6,602 nucleotides of DNA from Dokdonella sp. (GCA_030150315.1 JASLGB010000325.1:1-6602), one strand, 5' to 3'; shown: positions 1 through 5,897, counted from the stretch's first letter. Translations and numbers: made by a program. Notes: generated by a model not told the origin, from the letters alone.

Positions 1-1
1 G

Positions 2-391
2 GATCTCTCCAGCGGTGCCACGAACCACATGAATCGCGTCAGCGTGATCGTGCTCAGCGAGTTCGGACGACGCGCGATCGAGAACTCCGACGGCGGCACC
101 GATCACGGCTACGGCAACGTCATGCTCGCGCTCGGCGGCCGCGTCAACGGTGGCCGTGTCTACGGCAATTTCCCGGGGCTGGAAAACCTCTACGAGAACA
201 CCGACGTCGGCGTCACCACCGACTACCGCCGCGTGATTTCCGAAGCGCTGATCCGGCGCATGGGCAATCCGAACGTGTACTACGTGTTCCCGGGCTACGC
301 CGGCTACGCGCCGATGAACATTTTCCAGGGCAGCGACCTGCCGCCAACCGGGTTCGACCAGATCTTCAGGAGCGGCTTCGAAAACGGCTGA
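2..391 (+). CDS. DUF1501 family exported protein, C-terminal part (5' end outside window)
   Basis: The frame is open from base 2 and ends at TGA 389-391, so only about the last 130 residues are present. An internal ATG at 29 is not the start, because the residues before it (D-L-S-S-G-A-T-N-H) already fit the family. The visible motifs are S-E-F-G-R-R, E-N-x-x-G-G-T-D-H-G and G-G-R-V-x-G-G-R-V-Y-G-x-F-P-G-L. This is the usual C-terminal signature of DUF1501 proteins, which belong to the alkaline phosphatase/sulfatase-like superfamily. They are normally exported by Tat and often encoded beside DUF1800 genes; neither trait can be checked here. The protein ends in I-F-R-S-G-F-E-N-G, a tail shared with the next gene and not part of the usual DUF1501 fold. 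Substrate and reaction are unknown. The family call is firm; the function is not. Confidence 0.88.
   Translation, partial: DLSSGATNHMNRVSVIVLSEFGRRAIENSDGGTDHGYGNVMLALGGRVNGGRVYGNFPGLENLYENTDVGVTTDYRRVISEALIRRMGNPNVYYVFPGYAGYAPMNIFQGSDLPPTGFDQIFRSGFENG
362..382 (+). other. C-terminal I-F-x-x-G-F-E tail motif, copy 1
   Basis: These bases encode I-F-R-S-G-F-E, two residues before the stop of the DUF1501 protein. The same pattern closes the unrelated 175-residue protein downstream. The conserved position at the very end suggests a sorting, anchoring or processing tag, but that role is inference. Confidence 0.55.
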
Positions 392-420
392 TCTCCGCGC
401 AGCGAAGTCGAATGAGCGCG
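392..420. other. Short intergenic element containing a TTCGACTTCGC-type sequence
   Basis: Directly after the DUF1501 stop, the minus strand reads CATTCGACTTCGCTGCGCGG. This resembles short TTCGACTTCGCT-type intergenic repeats I recall from many high-GC genomes. Only one copy is in the window, so a repeat family is not demonstrated. It has no good stem and no T-run, so I do not call it a terminator. Confidence 0.2.
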
Positions 421-437
421 CCGCCCTCGCCTCTCGC

Positions 438-466
438 TTTCCGTCTCCGCGACGCTGCCGTAAAAT
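438..466 (+). promoter_or_regulatory. Possible promoter for the 175-residue exported protein
   Basis: TAAAAT at 461-466 is a fair -10 hexamer in an otherwise GC-rich stretch. A weak -35 candidate (TTTCCG, 438-443) lies 17 bases upstream. The ATG at 494 would be about 20 bases after the expected transcription start, giving a short leader with no obvious Shine-Dalgarno sequence. The call rests mainly on the AT-rich -10 box. Confidence 0.35.
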
Positions 467-493
467 GTCCACCGCCACCACCCAAGGCCCGTC

Positions 494-1021
494 ATGAAAT
501 CCGCCAGCCTCGCAGCCCTTGTCGCCGCCGCCGTCCTGACCGCTCCGGCACGGGCCGATGTCCCGTGCACGCCAATCGTGCTGCCCGCAACCGCGCAACT
601 GCGCGGCGCGGCACCCAGTTTTCCGCTGTGGGCCTATTCGATGCTCGGCGACGGCACCACCGACCTCGGTTTCGGCGGCCCGGAGCCGGACGATTTCCAG
701 ATCGAGTTCTACAGCGCCGCCGTCGGCACCTTCGACCTGGCCAGCGGCATTGAAGCCAACTTCGCGACCTGCGAGCGCTGCGTTCTGCTGTCCGAGGACA
801 TTCAGGGCGTGCAGGGAATGAAATCCTATTTTCCGGATGCGGGCGCGCTGACCATCAGCACGGCGCCCGGCGCGCCGGAATTGGCGATCGGCCTGAGCGG
901 ACTGCGTCTGGTGGAAGTCACGATCGACCCGGACACCTTAGTTTCCACGCCGGTGCCCGGCGGCGCCTGCTTCGAGCAGGTGAGCGACGCCATTTTCGCC
1001 AACGGCTTCGAAACCCCTTGA
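494..1021 (+). CDS. Small exported protein with CxxC pair and C-terminal G-F-E tail, function unknown
   Basis: The 175-residue product starts with a standard Sec signal peptide: K2, then a hydrophobic Ala/Leu/Val stretch to about residue 17, with likely cleavage after A-R-A at residue 21. The mature part has four cysteines: C25 near its new N-terminus, C93 and C96 as C-E-R-C, and C159. They could form two disulfides in the periplasm or outside the cell. The middle looks like a compact beta-rich domain, followed by V-E-V-T-I-D-P-D and T-P-V-P-G-G. I have a vague memory of similar small secreted proteins with a C-x-x-C-V-L core in other proteobacteria but cannot name a family. It ends I-F-A-N-G-F-E-T-P, matching the tail of the upstream DUF1501 protein. 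The gene lies 102 bases after that gene and probably has its own promoter. The ATG at 494 is chosen because it directly precedes the signal peptide. Confidence 0.85.
   Translation: MKSASLAALVAAAVLTAPARADVPCTPIVLPATAQLRGAAPSFPLWAYSMLGDGTTDLGFGGPEPDDFQIEFYSAAVGTFDLASGIEANFATCERCVLLSEDIQGVQGMKSYFPDAGALTISTAPGAPELAIGLSGLRLVEVTIDPDTLVSTPVPGGACFEQVSDAIFANGFETP
992..1012 (+). other. C-terminal I-F-x-x-G-F-E tail motif, copy 2
   Basis: These bases encode I-F-A-N-G-F-E, residues 167-173 of 175. The sequence and the distance to the stop match copy 1 in the upstream protein, although the two proteins are otherwise unrelated. Confidence 0.55.
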
Positions 1022-1031
1022 CCGACACGCT

Positions 1032-1064
1032 TCGCCGCGGCGCCGGAAATCGGCACCGCGGCGA
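1032..1064. terminator. Strong hairpin between convergent genes, probable bidirectional terminator
   Basis: The arms 1032-1045 (TCGCCGCGGCGCCG) and 1051-1064 (CGGCACCGCGGCGA) pair over 14 positions around a 5-base loop (GAAAT). The single imperfect position is a C-A mismatch in plus-strand RNA but a G-U wobble in minus-strand RNA, so the stem is unbroken only for the long minus-strand operon. It lies 10 bases after each converging stop codon (1021 and 1074). There is no T-run on either side, so intrinsic termination may be weak; it could instead block 3' exonuclease decay. Confidence 0.6.
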
Positions 1065-1073
1065 GTCCTGCGA

Positions 1074-3347
1074 TCAGTCGCGCGCCAGTTCGTTCGCCGC
1101 CGCCACGATGTCCGCATCGCCCGGCAGCACGAGGAAAGCCGCGCCGGCCAGCGGCGTGTAGGTGTCGGCACCGACCACGCGACGCAGCGGCGTGGCGCCA
1201 CTGCCGCCTTCGACGATGGCAGTGATGACGCCTTCGCCGACGCCGGCCGAATGGCGGCCCTCATCCACCACGAGGATGCGCTTGGCGTTCTTCGCCTGCG
1301 CCGCGATGAACGGCTCGTTGAGCGGCACCAGCCAGCGCAGGTCGATCGTGCGCACCTTCCAGCCGTGCGCCTGCTCGATTTCGCGCGCGGCGCGCAGGCT
1401 CATCGGCACGCCGTTGCCATAGGTGAAGATGACCAGATCGTCCGCGGCCTCTTCGTAGACACGGCCTTCGCCGAGCGTCATCGCCTGATCCGGCGCCGGA
1501 TACACGGTCGACCACAGGCCGTCGCCGGCCTCGTACAGATCCTTGGTCATGTACAGCGCGATCGGCTCGAGGAAGATCGACACGCGACCGTCGACCTTGG
1601 CCAGCGCCGCCAGCGTGCGCAGCATCGTCGCCGCATCGTCGCCGCGACTCGGGCAACCGACCACGAGGCCGGGGATGTCGCGCAATGCGGCAATCGAGTT
1701 GTCGTTGTGGAAATGACCGCCGAAGCCGCGCTGGTAGCCGAGGCCGGCCATGCGCACGACCATCGGGTTGCGGTACTGGTTGTTGGAGAAGAACTGCAGG
1801 CTCGCCGCCTCGCCGCGGATCTGGTCGCAGGCGTTGTGGAAGTAGGCGAGGTACTGGATCTCGGGGATCGGCAGCAACCCCATGTTGGCATAGCCCTGGG
1901 CGAGGCCGAGGATCATGGTTTCATCGAGCAGCGTATTGAACACGCGCGCGTTCTTGAACGTCTTGTGCAGGCCCTTGGTCAGCGTATAGACGCCGCCCTT
2001 CTGCGCCACGTCCTCGCCGAACAACAAGGCTTCGGGGTATTTGCAGAACAGGTCGTGCAGCGCGTTGTTGATCTGGATCGCCATGTGCCGCGCGGGCTGC
2101 TTCTCGGGCAGCTTGTCCTCGCCACCGAACACTTCGGCACGCTTGGCCGCATCGCCGGTACGCATGGCTTCCTCGGCGACCTTCGCCGGCGTGTACGGCG
2201 CCAGCGGCTGCATCACCTGCTCCAGCGTGGTGATGCGCGGGCGACCATCGGCCTCCTCGGCGGCGGCGAAGCACTTGGCGCGCGTTTCCTCGTACTTGGC
2301 CAGCAGCGAATCCTTCGTGTACAGGCCCGATTCGAGCGCAATCGCGGCCGAGCGCAGCAGCGGATCGGTCGCCTCCACTGCCATCAGCTCCTCGAAGCTG
2401 CGCCACTCGATCTCGAAGTCGGTACCGGCGTGACCCATGATGCGCGTGGTGCGCAGGTGCAGGAAGGTCGGCCGGCGCGTCGTGCGGCAGTGGTGCACGG
2501 CGCGTGCGACCTGCTCGTAGCCTTCCGCCAGATCGAGTCCGTTGGCCTCGAAATAGTCGAGGTCGCGGCGGCCGCTGAAGCTGGCCTGGATCCAGTTGTT
2601 CGGCGTCTTCACCGAGATGCCGATGCCGTTGTCCTCGCACACGAACAACACCGGCGCGGCCAGCTTCTGGTACGCGGTCCACGCGGCGGCGTTGAAGGCG
2701 GTCTGCGCGGTGGCGTGGTTGGCCGAGGCATCGCCGAACGAGCAGATTGCGATGGAGTCGGCCGGCACCGGCAGCTCATGCCCGATGCGGCGCGACTGCT
2801 CGATCGCGACCGCCGTGCCGAGCGCCTTCGGCAGATGCGAGGCGATGGTCGAAGTCTGCGGCAGCACCCACAACGGCTTGCTGCCCCACACCTTGTGGCG
2901 GCCGCCCGACGCCGGATCTTCCGCGCTGGCGGCGAACGACAGCGCCGAATCCTTGATCGGATCCATGCCAGGCAGCTTGCGGAAGCGCTCGGCCATGAAG
3001 CCGCCACTGCGGTAGTGCAGGAAGGCCGGGTCGGTATGGCGCGTCAGCCGCGCGACCATCGCATTGCCTTCGTGGCCGGACGAACCGATCGTGTAGAACA
3101 CCTTGTTCTTCACGCGCAGCACGCGCGCCATCAGGTCGAGATGGCGCGAGATCAACTGCGACTCGAACAGGTCGAGGAAGTCCTGCGCGGTACACAAGCT
3201 GCCGGCGAGCACCGGCTCGTCGGCGCGTGGCGCGCGCGGCGGCGTGCCGGACCAGTTCTGCACGAACTCGACGAAGTTCTGGTCGCAGACTTCGGCACGG
3301 TTGACGTTCTTGTGTCGGGCGGGGATCGGATTCGGAATGGCGTTCAT
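1074..3347 (-). CDS. Fused alpha/beta E1 subunit of a thiamine-diphosphate 2-oxoacid dehydrogenase (branched-chain type)
   Basis: The 757-residue product carries both E1 halves in one chain. Residues about 60-390 are the E1-alpha domain, with the thiamine diphosphate motif starting G-D-A-S at 205-208 and closing E-D-N at 238-240, then T-R-I-M-G-H-A-G-T-D at 301-310. Residues about 420-600 are the E1-beta pyrimidine-binding domain (F-G-E-D-V-A at 443-448; L-D-E-T, with E476 the probable cofactor-activating glutamate). Residues about 625-745 are the transketolase C-terminal domain. E1 decarboxylates a 2-oxoacid and passes the acyl group to lipoyl-E2 in the cytoplasm. Branched-chain oxoacids are the best guess because fused E1 proteins of this kind are usually annotated so; substrate choice cannot be read from sequence. 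No E2 or E3 gene is in the window. The ATG at 3347 is 38 bases after the small upstream gene and has no clear Shine-Dalgarno sequence. Confidence 0.9.
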   Translation of the reverse strand: MNAIPNPIPARHKNVNRAEVCDQNFVEFVQNWSGTPPRAPRADEPVLAGSLCTAQDFLDLFESQLISRHLDLMARVLRVKNKVFYTIGSSGHEGNAMVARLTRHTDPAFLHYRSGGFMAERFRKLPGMDPIKDSALSFAASAEDPASGGRHKVWGSKPLWVLPQTSTIASHLPKALGTAVAIEQSRRIGHELPVPADSIAICSFGDASANHATAQTAFNAAAWTAYQKLAAPVLFVCEDNGIGISVKTPNNWIQASFSGRRDLDYFEANGLDLAEGYEQVARAVHHCRTTRRPTFLHLRTTRIMGHAGTDFEIEWRSFEELMAVEATDPLLRSAAIALESGLYTKDSLLAKYEETRAKCFAAAEEADGRPRITTLEQVMQPLAPYTPAKVAEEAMRTGDAAKRAEVFGGEDKLPEKQPARHMAIQINNALHDLFCKYPEALLFGEDVAQKGGVYTLTKGLHKTFKNARVFNTLLDETMILGLAQGYANMGLLPIPEIQYLAYFHNACDQIRGEAASLQFFSNNQYRNPMVVRMAGLGYQRGFGGHFHNDNSIAALRDIPGLVVGCPSRGDDAATMLRTLAALAKVDGRVSIFLEPIALYMTKDLYEAGDGLWSTVYPAPDQAMTLGEGRVYEEAADDLVIFTYGNGVPMSLRAAREIEQAHGWKVRTIDLRWLVPLNEPFIAAQAKNAKRILVVDEGRHSAGVGEGVITAIVEGGSGATPLRRVVGADTYTPLAGAAFLVLPGDADIVAAANELARD

Positions 3348-3385
3348 CTGGTGGATGTCTCGGGTTCAGGCAAGGTCGCGGCCGG

Positions 3386-3607
3386 TCAGGTCGCGGTCGT
3401 GGTGATCGTGTCGGCCAGCTGCCGGACTTGCGCCGTATGCAGGCCGGAATCGAAGCGGATGGTGTTGGCGCCGCAGTCGAACGCAAGGGTCTTACCCAGC
3501 CCGCTCCACGGCAGATTCGGCGTGAACTGCGCAAACGCGGAATCGATGCCGTCGCCGACGACCGGCGTCATCGCGCGCTGCAGCGGAGCGGGCTTGAATG
3601 CACGCAT
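3386..3607 (-). CDS. Small 73-residue protein of unknown function
   Basis: I do not recognise this protein. The chosen ATG (3607) sits 7 bases after the stop of the preceding gene. It has a GAGG Shine-Dalgarno sequence at 3613-3616 that overlaps that stop codon, so translation is probably coupled. A longer reading from 3664 would overlap the preceding gene with an arginine-rich stretch and is less likely. Third codon positions are strongly G/C, as expected for a real gene here. The product has no signal peptide or membrane segment, one cysteine (C45), a Pro/Trp-containing centre (P-N-L-P-W-S-G-L-G-K) and a Thr-rich end. The second half (residues 38-66) reads like alternating short beta-strands and a helix. 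It could be a partner of one of its operon neighbours or the remnant of a larger domain. Confidence 0.6.
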   Translation of the reverse strand: MRAFKPAPLQRAMTPVVGDGIDSAFAQFTPNLPWSGLGKTLAFDCGANTIRFDSGLHTAQVRQLADTITTTAT

Positions 3608-3612
3608 GGCCG

Positions 3613-3616
3613 CCTC
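3613..3616 (-). promoter_or_regulatory. Shine-Dalgarno GAGG overlapping the upstream stop codon
   Basis: On the minus strand GAGG lies 5 bases before the ATG at 3607, and it shares two bases with the TGA of the preceding gene. It supports this start for the 73-residue protein and suggests translational coupling. Confidence 0.55.
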
Positions 3617-4766
3617 AGAATCCGTAGCCACGGTAGGTCGTCCACGCCGTCGGCGGCGCGACATTGACTTCCGGCTGCGGCCCGCAGGAAAGATCGGCGC
3701 GGTCCCACGGCCACTGCGTCAGATAGAACACGGTGCGTCGCGTGCTGGCGATGGCCGATGCCAGCCCCGCCGCGGCGAGCGGATCGTCGTAGTAGGACTC
3801 GGCGATGATCCATCCGGCATTGCGCCAGCCGAGGGCGCCATTGGCATCCTCGCGCACCATCGCGTCATGCAGCGCGATGAACTTGTCCGCTTCCGACACA
3901 CTCGCCGTGCCGTAGAGGTCGGCCGCAAACAGATGCGGATAATTTCCCTCGTAGACGAAGCGCATGTGGCGCACGCGCTGGCGCAGACGAGCCGGATCGG
4001 CGTCGGTGAGGAAAGAGAACCCCACCGTGTCCTCGCGCCCGTAGGCGGCGAAATAGCGCTGCCAGAGATCGCGGACCGCTTTGCTCCAGTTCGTGTTCGC
4101 CAGATATTTCCACGGCTCCGGCAAGGGCGTTCCGGAATCGCGTGGCGCGCCCTCGACCATCAGATCGATGCGATAGGAAAGACCGGCGGCGACCAGGGCC
4201 GGACGCACCTTGGTGATGAGATTCCAGTACTCGGCCACGATCGCCGAACCGTAGACATAGCCGTCATGCGACGGGCTGATCGAGCCGACCGGGAAGAAGC
4301 GGAACAGGATTTCCTTGAAACCCGCGGCCTTGGCGTCGGCAAGCAGGGCTTGCACGTTGAGCACGGCCTGCGCCACCGCCGCGGGATTGGAAGAATCCAC
4401 CAGGGTGCCGTTGTCGCCGACATCGCCGTGAAAGAAGTAAATGCCCAGACTGAGGCGCTGCTGGCCCGCGGCAATCATCGCCTGCAACTGCTGCTTGGCG
4501 AGTGTGCGCACGCTGCCGGCGCCGGGAATCGCCTTGTGATAGCTCGCCACCAGCCCGAACGGCTCGCGGTCGCAGGCGCTGACGCGATACCAGTGGTAGT
4601 TGCTGCCGCCCTCGGCGGCGCCCGCCCGCTCGAAGCCCGAAGCGTAGACAAGATCCTTGCCGAACGCGGGATAGGCGCCCGCCGAGGTGGCGAACAATGC
4701 CGCCAGCGAGGCCACAAGCACGCACACGGCGGCGCGCACGCAGACGAAACGATTGCCCTTATCCAT
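3615..4766 (-). CDS. Exported protein with predicted TIM-barrel, glycosidase-like layout
   Basis: The 383-residue product starts at ATG 4766, which has a GGGAGAG Shine-Dalgarno sequence 6 bases upstream and leads straight into a signal peptide (basic K3/R6/R11, hydrophobic 12-27, likely cleavage after S-A-G-A at 31). The frame is open further upstream but only as a shadow of the GNAT gene. Just after cleavage is V-Y-A-S-G-F-E (40-46). By eye, eight beta-strand-like segments alternate with helices: about 70-77, 105-115, 152-161, 198-208, 247-257, 279-286, 318-328 and 344-355. Glutamates close the fourth (M-V-E-G, E205) and seventh (A-E-S-Y, E323), as in clan GH-A glycosidases. The Asn that usually precedes the acid/base Glu is missing. 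The eighth strand has T-Q-W-P-W. A carbohydrate-active role is inference; I recognise no named family. The start overlaps the GNAT gene by 8 bases (ATGGATAA). Confidence 0.8.
   Translation of the reverse strand: MDKGNRFVCVRAAVCVLVASLAALFATSAGAYPAFGKDLVYASGFERAGAAEGGSNYHWYRVSACDREPFGLVASYHKAIPGAGSVRTLAKQQLQAMIAAGQQRLSLGIYFFHGDVGDNGTLVDSSNPAAVAQAVLNVQALLADAKAAGFKEILFRFFPVGSISPSHDGYVYGSAIVAEYWNLITKVRPALVAAGLSYRIDLMVEGAPRDSGTPLPEPWKYLANTNWSKAVRDLWQRYFAAYGREDTVGFSFLTDADPARLRQRVRHMRFVYEGNYPHLFAADLYGTASVSEADKFIALHDAMVREDANGALGWRNAGWIIAESYYDDPLAAAGLASAIASTRRTVFYLTQWPWDRADLSCGPQPEVNVAPPTAWTTYRGYGF
4629..4649 (-). other. N-terminal V-Y-A-S-G-F-E motif after the signal peptide
   Basis: These bases encode residues 40-46 of the exported barrel-like protein, about 8 residues after the predicted cleavage site. 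The motif resembles the I-F-x-x-G-F-E tails of the two plus-strand exported proteins but lies at the opposite end. It may be coincidental. Confidence 0.4.
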
Positions 4767-5319
4767 GCGCAACTCTCCCGCGCCGACGCGCCATCCATTC
4801 CTCGCGCGTCTGGCCCCAGATCTCGATCGGCAACGACTCGAACGGCGCCGGCAACTGCCCCGGGCCGCGCAAGCGCGAACCCAGGCGGGTAGCCAATGCC
4901 TGCGAAGGACGATTGTCCGGATCGATACAGTGGATGACGTCGGTCCAGCCGAGATGGTCGAAAGCCCAGTCGATCGTGGCAGCCGCCGCCTCCGCCGCAT
5001 AACCTCGGCCCCAACCCTCGCGCGCGAGTCCCCAGCCGACTTCGGTGCCAGGCCAGCCGTCCGGCACCCACGGGCCGACGCGACCGATCCAGCGTCCGCT
5101 GGATTTCTCGATGACCGAGAACATCGCAAACCCCTGCATCGCCCACGCACCAGCCATCGACAGGAAGCCGCGCCACGCCGCGGCGCGCGCCTGCTCGCCG
5201 CCGATGAAATGGGCCGCTTCCGCGTCGCCCATGAAGGCCGCCCAGCCCTCGAAATCCTCGGGTGCGGTCGGGCGCAGCAGCAGGCGCGGGGTTTCCAGAC
5301 GAAGATCAAAAATGCTCAT
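4759..5319 (-). CDS. GNAT family N-acetyltransferase, RimJ/RimL type, second of a tandem pair
   Basis: The 186-residue product is a complete single-domain acetyl-CoA-dependent acetyltransferase. It opens with L-E-T-P-R-L-L-L-R (residues 8-16), typical of the RimJ/RimL (Acetyltransf_3) group. Motif A follows (T-E-V-G-W from 92, then W-G-R-G-Y-A-A-E-A at 103-111), whose G-x-G turn binds the pyrophosphate of acetyl-CoA. The later N136/S139/L148 region fits motif B. The start is ATG 5319, which overlaps the TGA of the upstream GNAT gene as ATGA; a GTG at 5343 is possible but would lengthen the overlap. Its stop TAA (4759-4761) lies inside the start region of the exported barrel gene. It is about 61% identical to the upstream GNAT over 174 ungapped positions by my count. 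The cytoplasmic substrate, whether a protein N-terminus, small amine or antibiotic, cannot be told. Confidence 0.88.
   Translation of the reverse strand: MSIFDLRLETPRLLLRPTAPEDFEGWAAFMGDAEAAHFIGGEQARAAAWRGFLSMAGAWAMQGFAMFSVIEKSSGRWIGRVGPWVPDGWPGTEVGWGLAREGWGRGYAAEAAAATIDWAFDHLGWTDVIHCIDPDNRPSQALATRLGSRLRGPGQLPAPFESLPIEIWGQTREEWMARRRGRVAHG
4773..4779 (-). promoter_or_regulatory. Shine-Dalgarno GGGAGAG fixing the start of the exported barrel protein
   Basis: On the minus strand GGGAGAG lies 6 bases before the ATG at 4766, inside the end of the GNAT gene. It is among the best ribosome-binding sites in the window and decides the start at the signal peptide rather than any upstream codon in the open frame. 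Confidence 0.7.
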
Positions 5320-5897
5320 CGCATACGCCGGCCGGAGAGCCACTGTTGGCGCGACTGCGCCCAGATGTCGATGGCCACCGATTCAAACGGCGGCGGCAGT
5401 TTTCCCGGGCCACGATTGACCGAACCGAGCCGCCGCCCCAACGCCTGCGAAGCCGTATTGCCGGGATCGATGGAGTGGATGACTTCGCTCCAGCCGAGAT
5501 TCGCGAACGCCCAGTCGATGGCTGCCGATGCCGCTTCGGTGGCATAGCCCTTGCCCCAGGCCGCCGGAGGGAACGCCCAGCCGATTTCGGTGCCCGGCCA
5601 GCCGTCCGGCTGCCACGGCCCGGCCTGGCCGAGCCAGCGGCCGCTGGCCTTCTCGATCACCGAAAACATCGCAAAGCCCTGCACCAACCAGGCGCCCGGC
5701 ATCTGCAGGAACTTGCGCCAAGCGGCCGCACGCAGCAGCACGCCGCCGATATGGCGCGTCGCGTCCTCGTCGGCGTGCATTTCCGCATAGGCATCGAAGT
5801 CCTCGGTGCGCGGAACGCGCAGGATCAGGCGTTCGGTTTCAATGCGCGGCCCGGAAGCGGCCACAGCGGAGAAAAAGGTGGAAGGTTCCGGGTTCAT
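5316..5897 (-). CDS. GNAT family N-acetyltransferase, RimJ/RimL type, first of a tandem pair
   Basis: The 193-residue product has the same build as the following gene: I-E-T-E-R-L-I-L-R at 19-27, motif A around T-E-I-G-W (103-107) and W-G-K-G-Y-A-T-E-A (114-122), and motif B near N147/S150. In both copies the Q/R that classically opens motif A is replaced (A112 here), which is common in RimJ/RimL-type enzymes. It should acetylate an amine with acetyl-CoA in the cytoplasm; the substrate is unknown. The start chosen is ATG 5897, which overlaps the stop of the pilin-like gene as ATGA and has GGAG 8 bases upstream. The earlier start at 5987 would run through the end of that gene. The first 17 residues are extra relative to the second copy. 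The last bases overlap the second copy by ATGA, so the two are probably co-translated. Confidence 0.88.
   Translation of the reverse strand: MNPEPSTFFSAVAASGPRIETERLILRVPRTEDFDAYAEMHADEDATRHIGGVLLRAAAWRKFLQMPGAWLVQGFAMFSVIEKASGRWLGQAGPWQPDGWPGTEIGWAFPPAAWGKGYATEAASAAIDWAFANLGWSEVIHSIDPGNTASQALGRRLGSVNRGPGKLPPPFESVAIDIWAQSRQQWLSGRRMR

Noticed and set aside
412..753. A 113-codon plus-strand frame overlapping the signal-peptide protein.
   Set aside because: It is Arg/Pro-rich and out of frame with the gene at 494, which has a signal peptide and sensible codon use.
3348..3385. A promoter for the E1 gene in the 38-base gap.
   Set aside because: No credible -35/-10 pair is visible. TTGCCT occurs on the minus strand but without a matching -10.
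3608..3664. N-terminal extension of the 73-residue protein to 92 residues.
   Set aside because: The extra residues (S-R-R-R-R-R-G-R) overlap the end of the preceding gene, and the GAGG site favours the ATG at 3607.
1251..4892. A 1213-codon open frame on the plus strand opposite the E1 and barrel genes.
   Set aside because: It is antisense to well-supported genes, is rich in Arg, His and Ala, and shows no recognisable motif. It is a typical shadow of G/C-rich third codon positions.
3615..5309. A 564-codon reading of the exported barrel protein from 5309.
   Set aside because: The first 181 codons overlap the GNAT gene in another frame and are Arg/Ser-rich. The start at 4766 has a good Shine-Dalgarno sequence and leads directly into a signal peptide.
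4759..5897. The two GNAT genes as one gene split by a frameshift.
   Set aside because: Each encodes a complete acetyltransferase domain of normal length and they are homologous to each other, so this is a tandem duplication and not a broken gene.
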